The notes beneath the pieces were generated by a model. That model saw nothing but the letters and a program-made list of their open reading frames with translations, searched no databases and was not told the origin of the DNA. Positions 31,570 through 40,807 of a DNA stretch of 64,000 nucleotides are shown here, in pieces. Positions within the stretch are counted from its first letter, which is position 1. Every line of letters starts with the position of its first letter. Position numbers and translations under genes: made by a program. This DNA comes from Pseudolabrys sp. (lineage in GTDB: Bacteria > Pseudomonadota > Alphaproteobacteria > Rhizobiales > Xanthobacteraceae): assembly GCA_029980465.1 (NCBI GenBank), contig JARYIJ010000001.1, forward strand, positions 1,757,749 to 1,821,748, in the 5' to 3' direction.

Positions 31570-32105
31570 GACACCGTCATGCGCATGACGGCGACTTCGC
31601 CGGTCTTCGGGTCGATCCTGATGCGGTCGATCTTGTCGAGGTCGGTGCCGGTGACGCGGATGAAGCGGGCGTTGTCCGGATAGTCGATCGAATGGATGGC
31701 GCCGTCCTGGTAGATGCCGGCCTGCCCGGGATTGAGCCGGTACTTCTTGACCGGCGTGACCTTGGCGTGCGCCGGATCGCGGCCGTCGTCCTCGCGACGC
31801 CATTCCGTCATGTCGGTGTATTTCTTGGCTTGGCCGTAGATCGCCCACGACTTGCCGTGATCGTGCGGCTGCGACACCCGCGCCTTGCCCATGACATGAC
31901 TGAGGACCTGGAAGCCGAGCTTTGGGTCTTCGTACAGCACCTTGATGCCGGCCGGCTGATCGTCGCCGCAATGTTTCTCGACGAAATCCGGATTGGCGAG
32001 CAGCCGCTCCAGGTCGGCCATGACCCTGGCGCGGCCGGCGGGGCCGGGGTCGCGCGTCAGCATGTCGCGGCAATCGGCGATAAATTGGTCGAGGTCGTAG
32101 GCCAT
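31566..32105 (-). CDS. Cysteine dioxygenase-like cupin protein
   Basis: 179 residues with a cupin barrel resembling cysteine/3-mercaptopropionate dioxygenases. The iron ligands are the histidines in SQPHDHGKSWAIYG and GAIHSIDY, a three-histidine site. These enzymes oxidise a thiol to a sulphinic acid with oxygen. Exact substrate (cysteine, mercaptopropionate or another thiol) is not resolved by sequence. First gene of a two-gene operon with the rhodanese protein. Confidence 0.8.
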   Translation of the reverse strand: MAYDLDQFIADCRDMLTRDPGPAGRARVMADLERLLANPDFVEKHCGDDQPAGIKVLYEDPKLGFQVLSHVMGKARVSQPHDHGKSWAIYGQAKKYTDMTEWRREDDGRDPAHAKVTPVKKYRLNPGQAGIYQDGAIHSIDYPDNARFIRVTGTDLDKIDRIRIDPKTGEVAVMRMTVS

Positions 32106-32168
32106 GGCGTCCTCCTTGTTGCCTCCACGATACCAACTTTGCCGGGCGGCTTGCTATACAGGCGCCGC

Positions 32169-33086
32169 ATGCCGGAACCCGCCTCACCCTCCGTTGCGCC
32201 GCACCCGGCCGACCGCGTCCTGGCCGGCGTCGGCCTGATGCTGACCGGCATTTTCTTCTTCGCGCTCAATGACGCGATGGGGAAATACCTCGTCGCCACG
32301 TTTTCGGTCGGCCAGGTGCTGCTGATCCGCAGCATCGCCGGCCTGGCGGTTCTGACGCCGTTCATCGCGCGGGAGGGGCGGGCGGCCTTCACCGCAGCGC
32401 CGCGGCGCGGGATCCAGCTCCTGCGCGCCGTGTTGCTGACGCTCGAGGTCGCGGCGTTCTACTGGGCGCTGACGTCGATGCCGCTCGCCGACGTCATGAC
32501 ATTTTATCTCGCCGGCCCGATCTATGTGACGGCGATGTCGCCGTTCCTGCTCGGCGAGAAGGTCGGCTGGCGGCGCTGGAGCGCCGTCGCCGCCGGTTTC
32601 ATCGGCGTCATGATCGCGCTCGATCCGTCGGGGCAGTCGCTGTCGCCGGCCGCGCTGGTCGCCATCGCCGGCAGCCTGATGTTCTCGATGTCGATGATCT
32701 GCACGCGGCTGGTGCGCGGCACCTCCGATATCGCGCTCATCACCGCGCAGACCGCGGCGGCGCTGGTGTTCGGCGCTGTGACGTCGCCGTTCGTCTGGGT
32801 CGCGGTGAGCTGGATGGACGGCGCGCTGCTGGTGCTGCTCGGCGTGGTCGCGACCTTCGCGCATTTCTGTATCAACCGCGCGCTCAAGCTGGCGCCGGCG
32901 TCGGTCGTCGTGCCGTACCAGTACACGACCATCGTCTGGGCGGTCCTGCTCGGCTATGTCTTCTTCGGCGACGTGCCGTCCTGGCACATGGTCGCCGGCG
33001 CGGCGATCATCATCGGCGCCGGCATCTACATTTTCTTCCGCGAGCAGGTGCGAGGGCGGCAGACCGCGTTCGCCGATCCACCGTAA
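32169..33086 (+). CDS. DMT-superfamily transporter (EamA family)
   Basis: 305 residues, ten predicted helices in two EamA domains; the start ATG at 32169 follows a 60-base intergenic region shared with the divergent cupin gene. Segments GIFFFALNDAMGKYLV and LKLAPASVVVPYQYTTIVW are typical of S-adenosylmethionine/riboflavin-like EamA permeases, but substrate is unknown. It is not close in sequence to the EamA protein at 1992. Confidence 0.9.
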   Translation: MPEPASPSVAPHPADRVLAGVGLMLTGIFFFALNDAMGKYLVATFSVGQVLLIRSIAGLAVLTPFIAREGRAAFTAAPRRGIQLLRAVLLTLEVAAFYWALTSMPLADVMTFYLAGPIYVTAMSPFLLGEKVGWRRWSAVAAGFIGVMIALDPSGQSLSPAALVAIAGSLMFSMSMICTRLVRGTSDIALITAQTAAALVFGAVTSPFVWVAVSWMDGALLVLLGVVATFAHFCINRALKLAPASVVVPYQYTTIVWAVLLGYVFFGDVPSWHMVAGAAIIIGAGIYIFFREQVRGRQTAFADPP

Positions 33087-33089
33087 CGG

Positions 33090-35084
33090 CTAGCCGGCGC
33101 GCCGCAGTCCCCTGGCCGGGGCGGTGACGCAGAAGCGGTTGCGCCCGAGCCGCTTGGCGCGATAGAGCGCATCGTCGGCGCACTTCAGGATGTCGTCAGG
33201 CGTTGTCATCTTTTTCGTCCAGAGCGCGACTCCGATGCTGAGCTCGATGTCGAATGCGGTGTCGTCGACCGTGTAGCGGCGCGACACGGCGTCGAGCACG
33301 CGTTGCGCCAGGTCGGCCGGGCCGATGCCGCCGGTCGCGGCCTGGATGATGGTGAACTCGTCGCCACCGAGACGGGCCACCGTATCTTCCATGCGCAGCA
33401 CGCCCTTGAGTCGTCCGGCGACGTCGACCAGCAGCCGGTCGCCCGCGGCGTGGCCGAGGGCGTCGTTGACGTCCTTGAAGTGGTCGAGGTCGAGCGCCAG
33501 AACGGCGAAGCCGATGCCATGCCGCTGGGCCATCGCGATCGCCTTTTCGAGCTGCTCGTGCAGCAACACGCGGTTCGGCAGCCCGGTCAGCGAATCGTGC
33601 CGCGCCAGGTGCTGGAGATGGCGCTCGGCGTGCTTGCGCAGCGTCACGTCGGTATAGGTGCGGACCAGGCGGCCGTCGGGCAGCGGAACGGTGCGGATCT
33701 CCAGCACCGTGCCGTCGGCGCGCTCGCGCTCATGGACCAGCGTCTGACGCGGCGGCAATGCGCTCGCATACATGATGGCCACGTCGTCGGGCGTGCCGAT
33801 GAAGTCGCCGCGGCGCATCTGGAAGCCGACCGTCATCGATATCTCGGCGCCCTGGACCAGCACGTCGGGCGGCAGGCCCAGCAGTTCGGCGGTGCGGGCG
33901 TTCCAGAGCTGGATGCGGCGGTTCTGGTCGGTGACGACGAGGCCCTGATCCATGTGCGACAGCGTCGTCTCGAGCAGGCTGGTCTTTTCCGCGAGTTCGC
34001 TGGTGCGCTGCGCGACCCGCTGCTCGAGCTCGACATTCGCCTTGTGCAGCGCTTCGGCCTGCTCGCGGATGTGCTGCGAAGCTTCGGCCAAGGCCTGCCC
34101 GATCGCGTTGGCTTCGGTGATCGGCGTGACCGGACTGGCGATCGGCTCACCGTCGCCGAGCTTGTGGGCCTTGTGCTCGAGCGTCTGCACCGCCCGCGCC
34201 ATGATCCGGGTGATGAACCATGCCGCGGCGGCGCCGGCGGCGATCATGACCGCCGCGAGCAGGGCAAGCCACTGCAACGAGGCCCGCAGCGGCGAGTGCA
34301 GCAGGCTCTGGGAGACGCCGGTGGTGACGCCCCAGCCGAAGTTGAGCCGGCGGAATACGCCGTAGACGCTGACGCCCTGCGGATTGACGCCGGTCCAGTC
34401 GAAATGATCGGGAGCATCGTCGGCGACGCCGGGAATTCTTTGCCCGAACCGGGATTCGTTTTCGGCGGATCGCGCGAGAATGATTCCGTTGCGGTCGACG
34501 ATCGACACGAAATGGCCGACGCTCAGGTTCTGTTCCCGGATGATGCGCGCCAGCCGCGTCAATGGCAGTCGTCCCGACAGGTAGAACCGGGTCGAGCCGT
34601 CGATGACCACGGGGACGGTGATCGAATAGGTGGAATTCCAGAAGGTGGCGCCGCGCTCCAGATTGGAGATGTCCTGGCCGAGCACCTTGACGGGCGGCGG
34701 CAAGCGTTCGCCGTTCAGTGTCTTGCCAACGTCGAGCAGGACCTGGAAACCGTCGCGGCTGTAGAGGACGATATGCGCGTTGTGGAAGTGCATCGCGATC
34801 AGCGCCTGAGCCTGGGCCTTGAAGGACTCGAAGTCGCCGTCGCGCAATGCGGGGGTGGTGGCAAGCGTGGACAGCATCGCCATGTCGGCGCTGTGCTGGC
34901 GCTCGAGGTCGAACACGATGCCGCGGTTGATGTCGTTGACGTCGTTTTCGAGACGCGCTTTCTCCGACTCGGCAAAGCGCCACGTCATCAGCCCGATGAC
35001 CGACAGCGTCGGCACGGTGAGCGCGACACACAATGCCGCCAGATAAAAAGTCAACGGCCTTGGCCGCTTTAACAAATGGCGCAC
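33090..35084 (-). CDS. Diguanylate cyclase with extracytoplasmic sensor, HAMP-like linker and PAS domain
   Basis: 664 residues: N-terminal helix (about 15-37), a periplasmic Cache-type sensor (about 40-270), second helix (about 273-293), HAMP/coiled-coil linker to about 370, a PAS domain (about 375-480), and a GGDEF domain (about 495-655). The active site RLGGDEF is intact and RMED five residues before it is the inhibitory I-site, so it should make c-di-GMP with product feedback. No EAL domain. Its stop nearly abuts the convergent transporter gene. Confidence 0.93.
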   Translation of the reverse strand: MRHLLKRPRPLTFYLAALCVALTVPTLSVIGLMTWRFAESEKARLENDVNDINRGIVFDLERQHSADMAMLSTLATTPALRDGDFESFKAQAQALIAMHFHNAHIVLYSRDGFQVLLDVGKTLNGERLPPPVKVLGQDISNLERGATFWNSTYSITVPVVIDGSTRFYLSGRLPLTRLARIIREQNLSVGHFVSIVDRNGIILARSAENESRFGQRIPGVADDAPDHFDWTGVNPQGVSVYGVFRRLNFGWGVTTGVSQSLLHSPLRASLQWLALLAAVMIAAGAAAAWFITRIMARAVQTLEHKAHKLGDGEPIASPVTPITEANAIGQALAEASQHIREQAEALHKANVELEQRVAQRTSELAEKTSLLETTLSHMDQGLVVTDQNRRIQLWNARTAELLGLPPDVLVQGAEISMTVGFQMRRGDFIGTPDDVAIMYASALPPRQTLVHERERADGTVLEIRTVPLPDGRLVRTYTDVTLRKHAERHLQHLARHDSLTGLPNRVLLHEQLEKAIAMAQRHGIGFAVLALDLDHFKDVNDALGHAAGDRLLVDVAGRLKGVLRMEDTVARLGGDEFTIIQAATGGIGPADLAQRVLDAVSRRYTVDDTAFDIELSIGVALWTKKMTTPDDILKCADDALYRAKRLGRNRFCVTAPARGLRRAG

Positions 35085-35213
35085 GTCATCCCCCAGTCGC
35101 CCGGCACGACCTTAGGGTGACAGCATTGCCAATTCCTAATGGGTCATAACGGCGATTGAATCGTGGTTGTCGGGAGTTAAACGACGCGCGGTAAGAGACC
35201 GATAACCATCGCG

Positions 35214-35606
35214 TCAGGCGACGATGGCGTCGGCTTCGATCTCGATGAGCCAGTCTGGATCGATGGCCTGCACGATCTGGATCATCGTTGCAGCGGGGCG
35301 GATGTTGGCGAAGAATTCACCATGGGCGCGCCCGGCCTCCTGCCAGTTGGCGATCTCCTTGAGGAACATGCGCGTGCGCACGATGTGCTCGCGCTTGCCG
35401 CCGGCGGCGATGACGGCTTGCTCGATGATCTCGAGGCAGCGTTTGGTCTGGCCATAGAGGTCGCCGGGGCAGGCCGTGTCGCCGCCTTCGGCGATCGGTG
35501 CCGTGCCGGAGACGGCGATATGCGAGCCGACCCGCACGGCGCGGGAAAAGCCGATCCGCGGCTCGAACGGCGAGCCCGAAGAAATGAGTCGGCGGTCCAT
35601 TGGCAC
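35214..35606 (-). CDS. RidA family protein
   Basis: 130 residues (128 from ATG 35600; a GTG lies at 35606). The RidA/YjgF trimer fold destroys reactive enamine/imine intermediates or hydrolyses related metabolites. Conserved segments are the ISSGSPFEPRIGFSRAV start, GDLYGQTKRCLEIIEQAV and the VRTRMFLKEI substrate-binding arginine. A large inverted repeat lies immediately upstream of its start. Confidence 0.88.
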   Translation of the reverse strand: MPMDRRLISSGSPFEPRIGFSRAVRVGSHIAVSGTAPIAEGGDTACPGDLYGQTKRCLEIIEQAVIAAGGKREHIVRTRMFLKEIANWQEAGRAHGEFFANIRPAATMIQIVQAIDPDWLIEIEADAIVA

Positions 35607-35620
35607 TATTCCTGATGGCG

Positions 35621-35689
35621 AGTGTCCCGAATCCGAAGTTCGCTATGAAGCGCGCTGCGAAATGAGGCGAACTTCGGATTCAGGACACT
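35621..35689. repeat. 23-base-arm inverted repeat upstream of ridA-like gene
   Basis: Arms at 35621-35643 and 35667-35689 are complementary over 23 bases with one mismatch; the left arm begins AGTGTCCCGAATCCGAAG. The 23-base loop has its own GCGC core. It starts 20 bases upstream of the ATG at 35600, in the leader of the RidA-like gene. It could be an operator, an RNA hairpin or a mobile palindromic element. Confidence 0.8.
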
Positions 35690-35717
35690 ATTAAAGCGGT
35701 TCAGGTTTGCTTGGAAT

Positions 35718-35842
35718 CGTCATGCGCGGGCTTGACCCGCGCATCTATCGAAAAAGATGAGTCATCTCAAAAGGATGGATTGCCGGGTCAAGCTTACGAC
35801 CGGGCCGCGCTTCGCGCGGACCCGGTTGCCCGGCAATGACGA
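35718..35842. repeat. Dispersed intergenic repeat (GTCATGCGCGGG type)
   Basis: Left end CGTCATGCGCGGGCTTGACC and right end GCCCGGCAATGACGAG form an imperfect inverted repeat, with internal CCGGGTCAAGC and GGGCCGCGCTTCGCGCGGACCC hairpin arms. Same general architecture as the repeat at 9687-9785. Sits between the paiB-like and ridA-like genes. Confidence 0.7.
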
Positions 35843-35871
35843 GTCCCATTTTCATCAAAAGCGAAACGGCT

Positions 35872-36516
35872 CTAGCGGGGAAGGGTCTTGCTGCGCTCGG
35901 CGACGACGTTAGCCATGACGTCGCCGCCGTCGCCGGTGCCGCGCAGGCCGGCCACGACACCATCGCGATCCGCGGCCGGCCGGTTCTGGCTCGTCTTCCA
36001 TTTGCCCTCGATGCGGGCGATCGGCACTTCGAGGCCGACGATACCCTTGACCTGTGCCGCGATGAACTCGTCGGGCGCGTCCGAGACGTGCCACGGCGGA
36101 TCGCGCGTCGATTCGGCGTGCCGTGTCAGGTCGTCGATCTGGCGGCGCAGCCATGATGCATCATCCATGACGCGCGGCGTGCCCCAGGCGTGCACGGTGA
36201 CGTAGTTCCAGGTCGGCACGACTTTCCCGGTCTCGCGCTTGGTCGCGTAGAGCGACGGGCTGATGTAGTGCTGCGGACCCTGGAATACGACGAGGCATTC
36301 GTCGACGCTCGCCAGCTCCTTGAGCTGCGGATTGGCGCGTGCCAGGTGAGCGCGCAGCGTGCCGCGTTCCGACGCGGCAGTGTCGACCAGGAACGGAATC
36401 TGGTTCGCCTGCAATCCGCCCGCGCCTGCCGTGATCAGGAGGCCAAGCGGGTGAGCGCGGATCAGGGCATGCTGGACCTCGAGCCGGTCTTCACGAAAGT
36501 GCGGTGGCTGGTACAT
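35872..36516 (-). CDS. PaiB-like FMN-binding negative transcriptional regulator family protein
   Basis: 214 residues of the PaiB/FMN-binding split-barrel family (MYQPPHFREDRLEVQHALIR start, SPSLYATKRETGKVVPTWNY and VHAWGTPRV in the middle). In Bacillus PaiB represses sporulation and protease genes; in proteobacteria the role is generally unknown and DNA binding is not established. It lies 19 bases after a GNAT gene on the same strand, and PaiA in Bacillus is also a GNAT enzyme, which is a suggestive parallel. Confidence 0.85.
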   Translation of the reverse strand: MYQPPHFREDRLEVQHALIRAHPLGLLITAGAGGLQANQIPFLVDTAASERGTLRAHLARANPQLKELASVDECLVVFQGPQHYISPSLYATKRETGKVVPTWNYVTVHAWGTPRVMDDASWLRRQIDDLTRHAESTRDPPWHVSDAPDEFIAAQVKGIVGLEVPIARIEGKWKTSQNRPAADRDGVVAGLRGTGDGGDVMANVVAERSKTLPR

Positions 36517-36535
36517 CGATCGCTCCGGAGCCGGA

Positions 36536-37156
36536 CTACTGGCCCTTCCTCACCTTGCCGCGGCCCCAGTCCTTGATCGCCGACCAGATGCCGCGTTCGA
36601 GCCGGAACCGGTCGATCGGCGCCGACGAATTGATGGCGCGGATACGATATAGCCCGACGCCGGTCCACTGGAAGCCGCACTTCTCCAGCACGCGGCGCGA
36701 GGCCGGGTTGGTGACGCGGGCGCCGGCGTGCAGCGCGGCGTGATCGAATTCGGTGAAGACGTGGTCGATCACGGCGTGCACCGCCTCGGTGGCGAAGCCA
36801 TTGCCCCAATAGGCGGTGCCCAGCCAGTAGCCGAGCTCGGGCGCCTGGCTTTCGGGCATGGCGATGCCGCATGCGCCGATAATCGTGCCCTTGCCGGGCC
36901 CGTCGCGCAGCGTGATCAGGAACACCGCTTCGCCGCCCGCGCAGTTTGCGCCGGCAATGAAAGTCTCGGCATCCGTCAGTCGGTACGGATGCGGAATGCG
37001 CGCGGTGTTCTCTGCGATGCGGCGGTCGTTGGCGAGCACGGCAATCGCTTTAGCGTCCTCGAGTCGCGGTGCGCGCAGGGTCAGCCGCTTGGTGTCGAGG
37101 ACGGGGATACTCCGCCCGCAGTCTGGTCCTCTCGGCAATTCTTCCAGCAGTGTCAT
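36536..37156 (-). CDS. GNAT-family N-acetyltransferase (RimJ/RimL-like)
   Basis: 206 residues. RLTLRAPRLEDAKAIAVLAND start, LGYWLGTAYWGNGFATEAV containing the acetyl-CoA-binding loop, and VTNPASRRVLEKCGFQWTG are typical of the RimJ/RimL subfamily that acetylates protein N-termini or small amines. It is upstream of the paiB-like gene and downstream of rpmA on the same strand. A GNAT gene between rpmA and obgE is common in relatives. Substrate unknown. Confidence 0.88.
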   Translation of the reverse strand: MTLLEELPRGPDCGRSIPVLDTKRLTLRAPRLEDAKAIAVLANDRRIAENTARIPHPYRLTDAETFIAGANCAGGEAVFLITLRDGPGKGTIIGACGIAMPESQAPELGYWLGTAYWGNGFATEAVHAVIDHVFTEFDHAALHAGARVTNPASRRVLEKCGFQWTGVGLYRIRAINSSAPIDRFRLERGIWSAIKDWGRGKVRKGQ

Positions 37157-37287
37157 GGCATGGGCTCCTTGGGTTGCCTCGTTGCAAAAGCGAAGAGGGG
37201 GAGCCGGTCACCCGTCTCCCCCTCTCAGAGCCCATTGAGCCCCGCCGGTTTGACTGGATGACCGGCGGACCTCGTTATGTCCACCGT

Positions 37288-37560
37288 CTACTCGGCCGCA
37301 GCCTCCGTCATCGGAACAACCGATACGATCTTGCGGCCCTTGGATTTTGTCGTGAACTGAACCTTTCCGTCGATAAGCGCGAACAGCGTGTGATCCTTGC
37401 CGGTGCCGACATTCTGGCCGGGATGCCACTTGGTGCCGCGCTGACGCGCAAGGATGTTGCCGGCGAGAACGGTTTCGCCGCCGAACATCTTCAAGCCGAG
37501 GCGACGGCCCGCGCTGTCGCGGCCGTTACGGGAAGATCCGCCTGCTTTCTTGTGTGCCAT
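37288..37560 (-). CDS. rpmA: 50S ribosomal protein bL27
   Basis: 90 residues starting [20 protein letters not shown], with the N-terminal tail that reaches the peptidyl transferase centre. No N-terminal cleavage extension as in Firmicutes. Follows rplU by 55 bases on the same strand; the rplU-rpmA pair is almost universal. Confidence 0.98.
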   Translation of the reverse strand: MAHKKAGGSSRNGRDSAGRRLGLKMFGGETVLAGNILARQRGTKWHPGQNVGTGKDHTLFALIDGKVQFTTKSKGRKIVSVVPMTEAAAE

Positions 37561-37615
37561 CGAAACGTCTCTCGAATTCGCTCGTTACATACACCGATTC
37601 CGCGACGGAATCATC

Positions 37616-38110
37616 TCACTTCTTTTTACCTTTTGCGGCAGCCGAGGCTTTAGCCTTCGTCTTCGTCGTCCGCTTCCGGGTCTTCGCCCTGGCGCTCGCC
37701 TTCTTGGGCGTGCCCTCGGCGTCCTCAGCTGCGCCGGCCTCGACTTTCGGTTTGGCCTCGCGCTTGGGACGCGGCGGTGCCTTGTCCGATGGCGTCTTGC
37801 CGTCGGTCAGGATCTCGGTGATGCGCACCAGCGAGAACTCGTGACGATAGCCGCGCTTGCGGCGCGAATTCTTGCGGCGCCGCTTCTTGAACGCGATCAC
37901 CTTGTCGCCGCGCTCATGCGCGAGCACCTCGCCGGCGACGGTGGCGCCGGCCACAGTCGGCGCGCCGAGCGTCGTGGTGTCGCCACCGACCACCAGCACC
38001 TCGCCGAACGACACAACCTCGCCCGGATTGGCGCCGACGCGGTCGATCCGGATCACGTCTTCGGCGGCGACGCGGTATTGTTTCCCGCCGGTCTTGATCA
38101 CTGCGAACAT
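37616..38110 (-). CDS. rplU: 50S ribosomal protein bL21
   Basis: 164 residues. The first about 103 form the standard L21 domain (MFAVIKTGGKQYRVAAEDVI, FKKRRRKNSRRKRGYRHEFS). The remaining 60 are a Lys/Ala/Thr-rich extension (TRKRTTKTKAKASAAAKGKK), a known alphaproteobacterial trait, likely disordered rRNA contact. First gene of the rplU-rpmA pair. Confidence 0.97.
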   Translation of the reverse strand: MFAVIKTGGKQYRVAAEDVIRIDRVGANPGEVVSFGEVLVVGGDTTTLGAPTVAGATVAGEVLAHERGDKVIAFKKRRRKNSRRKRGYRHEFSLVRITEILTDGKTPSDKAPPRPKREAKPKVEAGAAEDAEGTPKKASARAKTRKRTTKTKAKASAAAKGKKK

Positions 38111-38330
38111 CGTTCATCCCTCAGGCGCCAACCGGGTCGTCGGAGCGAGCCCCGAGCGCCAAAAAACCGAAATTTGCCTTGTATTGCAGGGCGTTAGCCG
38201 CCGCTTCAATAAGCACGCGGGCCAATCCTGCTGGACCCGGCCCGCGACGGCAGGGTTATGGCTTTGTCGACCCGTCCTGTCAAGAAAACGGGGCGCATTT
38301 CCGGCTCCGCGCCCCCGGGCGGGGGGCGGT

Positions 38331-39110
38331 TCAGCCGGCCTTGGAGCCGGCCGCGGCCGCCGTGGCACCGCCATGCGGCCAGGCCGGCGAGTCGATCTCG
38401 CCGTTCTGGACCAAGCGGTAGCCGACGCCGAGTTCCGTGACCAGGATGCGCGGCGCATTGGGATCGGGCTCGATCTTCTGGCGCAGCTTGCGCACAAAGA
38501 TGCGGAGATAATGCGTGTCGTGGACATGCACCGAGCCCCACACCTCCTTGAGGAGGTGCTGGTGCGTGACGACATTGCCGGCGTGCTGGGCGAGGACCTG
38601 CAGCAGCCGGTATTCCTTCGGCGTCAGGGACAGCCGGGCGCCGTTGAGCAGCGCGGCGCGCGCCGCGAGATCGATGGTGAGCGGGCCGATCTTGACCTGC
38701 GGCTCGCCGCTCGCTGCGCGCATCTGCCGCCGCAGCGCCGCGCGCACGCGCGCCAGCAACTCCGCCATGCCGAACGGCTTGACGACATAATCGTCGGCGC
38801 CGAGCTCGAGCAGCCGCACCTTCTCGGATTCGTTGGAGCGCACCGAGAGCACGATGATCGGCACCGTCGACCAGGCGCGGATGCGTTCGATGACGCCGGC
38901 GCCATCGATGTCGGGCAGCGCGAGGTCGGCGATGACGAGGTCGATCGCCTGCAGGCTGGCGCTGCGGATCGCTTCCGCGCCGGTGCCGACCTCGATGACC
39001 GAAAAGCCGTTGAGCTCGAAGCCGGTGCGCAGGAACCGGCGGATCTGGACTTCATCGTCGACAATGAGAACGACGGGTGTGGCGCTATTCATCGGCTTCG
39101 CTTTCGACAT
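38331..39110 (-). CDS. kdpE: KdpE-like OmpR-family response regulator
   Basis: 259 residues (253 from ATG 39092): receiver domain with the phospho-acceptor aspartate in VIADLALPDIDG, lysine in DDYVVKPFG, then an OmpR winged helix (LTPKEYRLLQVLAQHAGNVV, DTHYLRIFVRKLRQKI). The closest resemblance is to KdpE. Its start overlaps the end of the partner kinase gene. No kdpFABC pump is present nearby, so the regulated genes may not be potassium transport. Confidence 0.85.
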   Translation of the reverse strand: MSKAKPMNSATPVVLIVDDEVQIRRFLRTGFELNGFSVIEVGTGAEAIRSASLQAIDLVIADLALPDIDGAGVIERIRAWSTVPIIVLSVRSNESEKVRLLELGADDYVVKPFGMAELLARVRAALRRQMRAASGEPQVKIGPLTIDLAARAALLNGARLSLTPKEYRLLQVLAQHAGNVVTHQHLLKEVWGSVHVHDTHYLRIFVRKLRQKIEPDPNAPRILVTELGVGYRLVQNGEIDSPAWPHGGATAAAAGSKAG

Positions 39111-40632
39111 GAACGAGGGCCGCCTGGGCGACCGGGAGCTCGATCGTGATGGTGGTTCCTTCGCCGGGGCCGGCGCTTAGTGCGGTCATCGCGCCGTCGT
39201 TGGCGGTGATGAAAGCGTGGGCGATCCACAGGCCGAGGCCCGATCCGCTCGTCGTCGCCAGCAGCCGGTCGCCGCGGAAGAACCGGTTCCACATCTTGGA
39301 TTTCTCGTCCGCGGTGAGGCCGACGCCGGTGTCTCTGACCTTGATCGCAAGCTTGTCATCATGCGCGGCCGCCGAAATCTCGATCTTCGATCCGGCAGGA
39401 GAATATTTGACGGCGTTGTCGACGATCTGGACCAGCGCCTGCTGCACCAGCACGGCGTCAACATGAATCAGCGGCAGGTCGGCCGGCAAGTCAAGGCTGA
39501 TTCGTCGGTCGCCGAGGCGGCGCCGGCACCGCTCGATCGCCGCGTGGATAATATCGGTGGGGTCGGCCCATTCCATGCGCGGCGTGACGCCCTCGCTGCT
39601 GATACGGCTGGCATCGAGCAGGTTCTGGATGTCGCTGTTGAGGCGCTCCGCTTCCGAGTAGACGTCGTGCACCAGCGCGCGCAAGCGCGGCTCGCTGGCG
39701 AGGGCCTGTGTCGAGCCGAGCACGGTCGCCGCGCCCATGATCGACGCCAGCGGGGTGCGCAGCTCGTGCGACACCGAACCGATGAGCGCATCACGCAACT
39801 GCTCGGTCCTCGAGCGCATGTGCGCTTCGTTGATCGCGTGCGCGACGCCGAGCCGTTCCAGCGTTGCGGTGGCATCCGACAGGGCGGTGCCGACGCGCGC
39901 GCGCAGATCGTTGACGCGTTCCTTGGTGACGCGGCCGAGATTGATGGCAATGACGCCGAACTCCAGGCTCTTGGGTGACACCGCCTGCACCAGCCATGTC
40001 GAGTCGGGCCTCTCCTCGATCATCACTGTGTCGGATGAATGAGGCCCTCCCTGCGCGATGTCGACGACGGCGTCGCGCACGCTGTCCGGCACGATCGTGC
40101 GGCGGTGCGGCAGGATCGAGGCCTCACGCGGCGAGGGAAACAGCACGACCTTGCGCTCGACGACCGTCGAGAGATGATCCTCGATCGCGGAGTGAATCTC
40201 CGATGTGTCGAACGCCGCCGCCAGCCGCCGTGAGAATTCGTAAAGGGCGCGGACGTCGATTTCACGTTGACGGGCGCGCTCGGCCTCCGCCCTGAGGCGC
40301 GCCGCCAGGTGCCCGATCACCGCTGCCACGATGATGAACATCACCAGATTGAGGATCGCGTTCGGGCTTGCGATGTAAAGGCTGAAGTAGGGCGGGTAGA
40401 AAAAATAGGCCGCCGCGGCCCCGCCGGCGAGCGCCGACACGACCGCCGCAACGATACCCCAGTTCACCGCGGCGATGATGACGGGGATCAGGAAGATCGA
40501 GGCGCCGTGCGTAACGCCGGTGTACCACTGGATGGCGCCCCGGACCGCCGTTGTCGCTGCGACGATGAGCAACGCGTAGATCACGTTGCGGAGGTGCGTC
40601 CGCGCGGCGTCAGAAATGCCAATTCGCTGCAT
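39085..40632 (-). CDS. Sensor histidine kinase, short KdpD-like (DUF4118)
   Basis: 515 residues from ATG 40632. It has four transmembrane helices of the DUF4118 type (about 15-100), a GAF-like segment, the histidine box IGSVSHELRTPLASIMGAAT, and ATPase motifs (QIVDNAVKYSP, IKVRDTGVGLTADE, GSGLGLWIAHAFI). It lacks the roughly 400-residue N-terminal KdpD/USP sensor region of true KdpD. Upstream of and overlapping the kdpE-like gene. Confidence 0.88.
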   Translation of the reverse strand: MQRIGISDAARTHLRNVIYALLIVAATTAVRGAIQWYTGVTHGASIFLIPVIIAAVNWGIVAAVVSALAGGAAAAYFFYPPYFSLYIASPNAILNLVMFIIVAAVIGHLAARLRAEAERARQREIDVRALYEFSRRLAAAFDTSEIHSAIEDHLSTVVERKVVLFPSPREASILPHRRTIVPDSVRDAVVDIAQGGPHSSDTVMIEERPDSTWLVQAVSPKSLEFGVIAINLGRVTKERVNDLRARVGTALSDATATLERLGVAHAINEAHMRSRTEQLRDALIGSVSHELRTPLASIMGAATVLGSTQALASEPRLRALVHDVYSEAERLNSDIQNLLDASRISSEGVTPRMEWADPTDIIHAAIERCRRRLGDRRISLDLPADLPLIHVDAVLVQQALVQIVDNAVKYSPAGSKIEISAAAHDDKLAIKVRDTGVGLTADEKSKMWNRFFRGDRLLATTSGSGLGLWIAHAFITANDGAMTALSAGPGEGTTITIELPVAQAALVHVESEADE

Positions 40633-40807
40633 GGGTATGCCGGGACTCCGGACGACAACCGACCGTATAATTTTAGCACATTCCGCCGCCGGCGAACATC
40701 GGCCGCCCAACATCGGTCACCCAACATCGGTCACCCTTGTGTCCGGTCCCCCGCTTGGCTAGATAGCGGCGTCCATGATCGGCCGGATTGAGGCGGATTT
40801 GGGCTCC

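Noticed and set aside
35621..35689. Intrinsic terminator
   Set aside because: The arms are very long and the loop large, with no T-run on either strand, and it lies upstream rather than downstream of the RidA-like gene.
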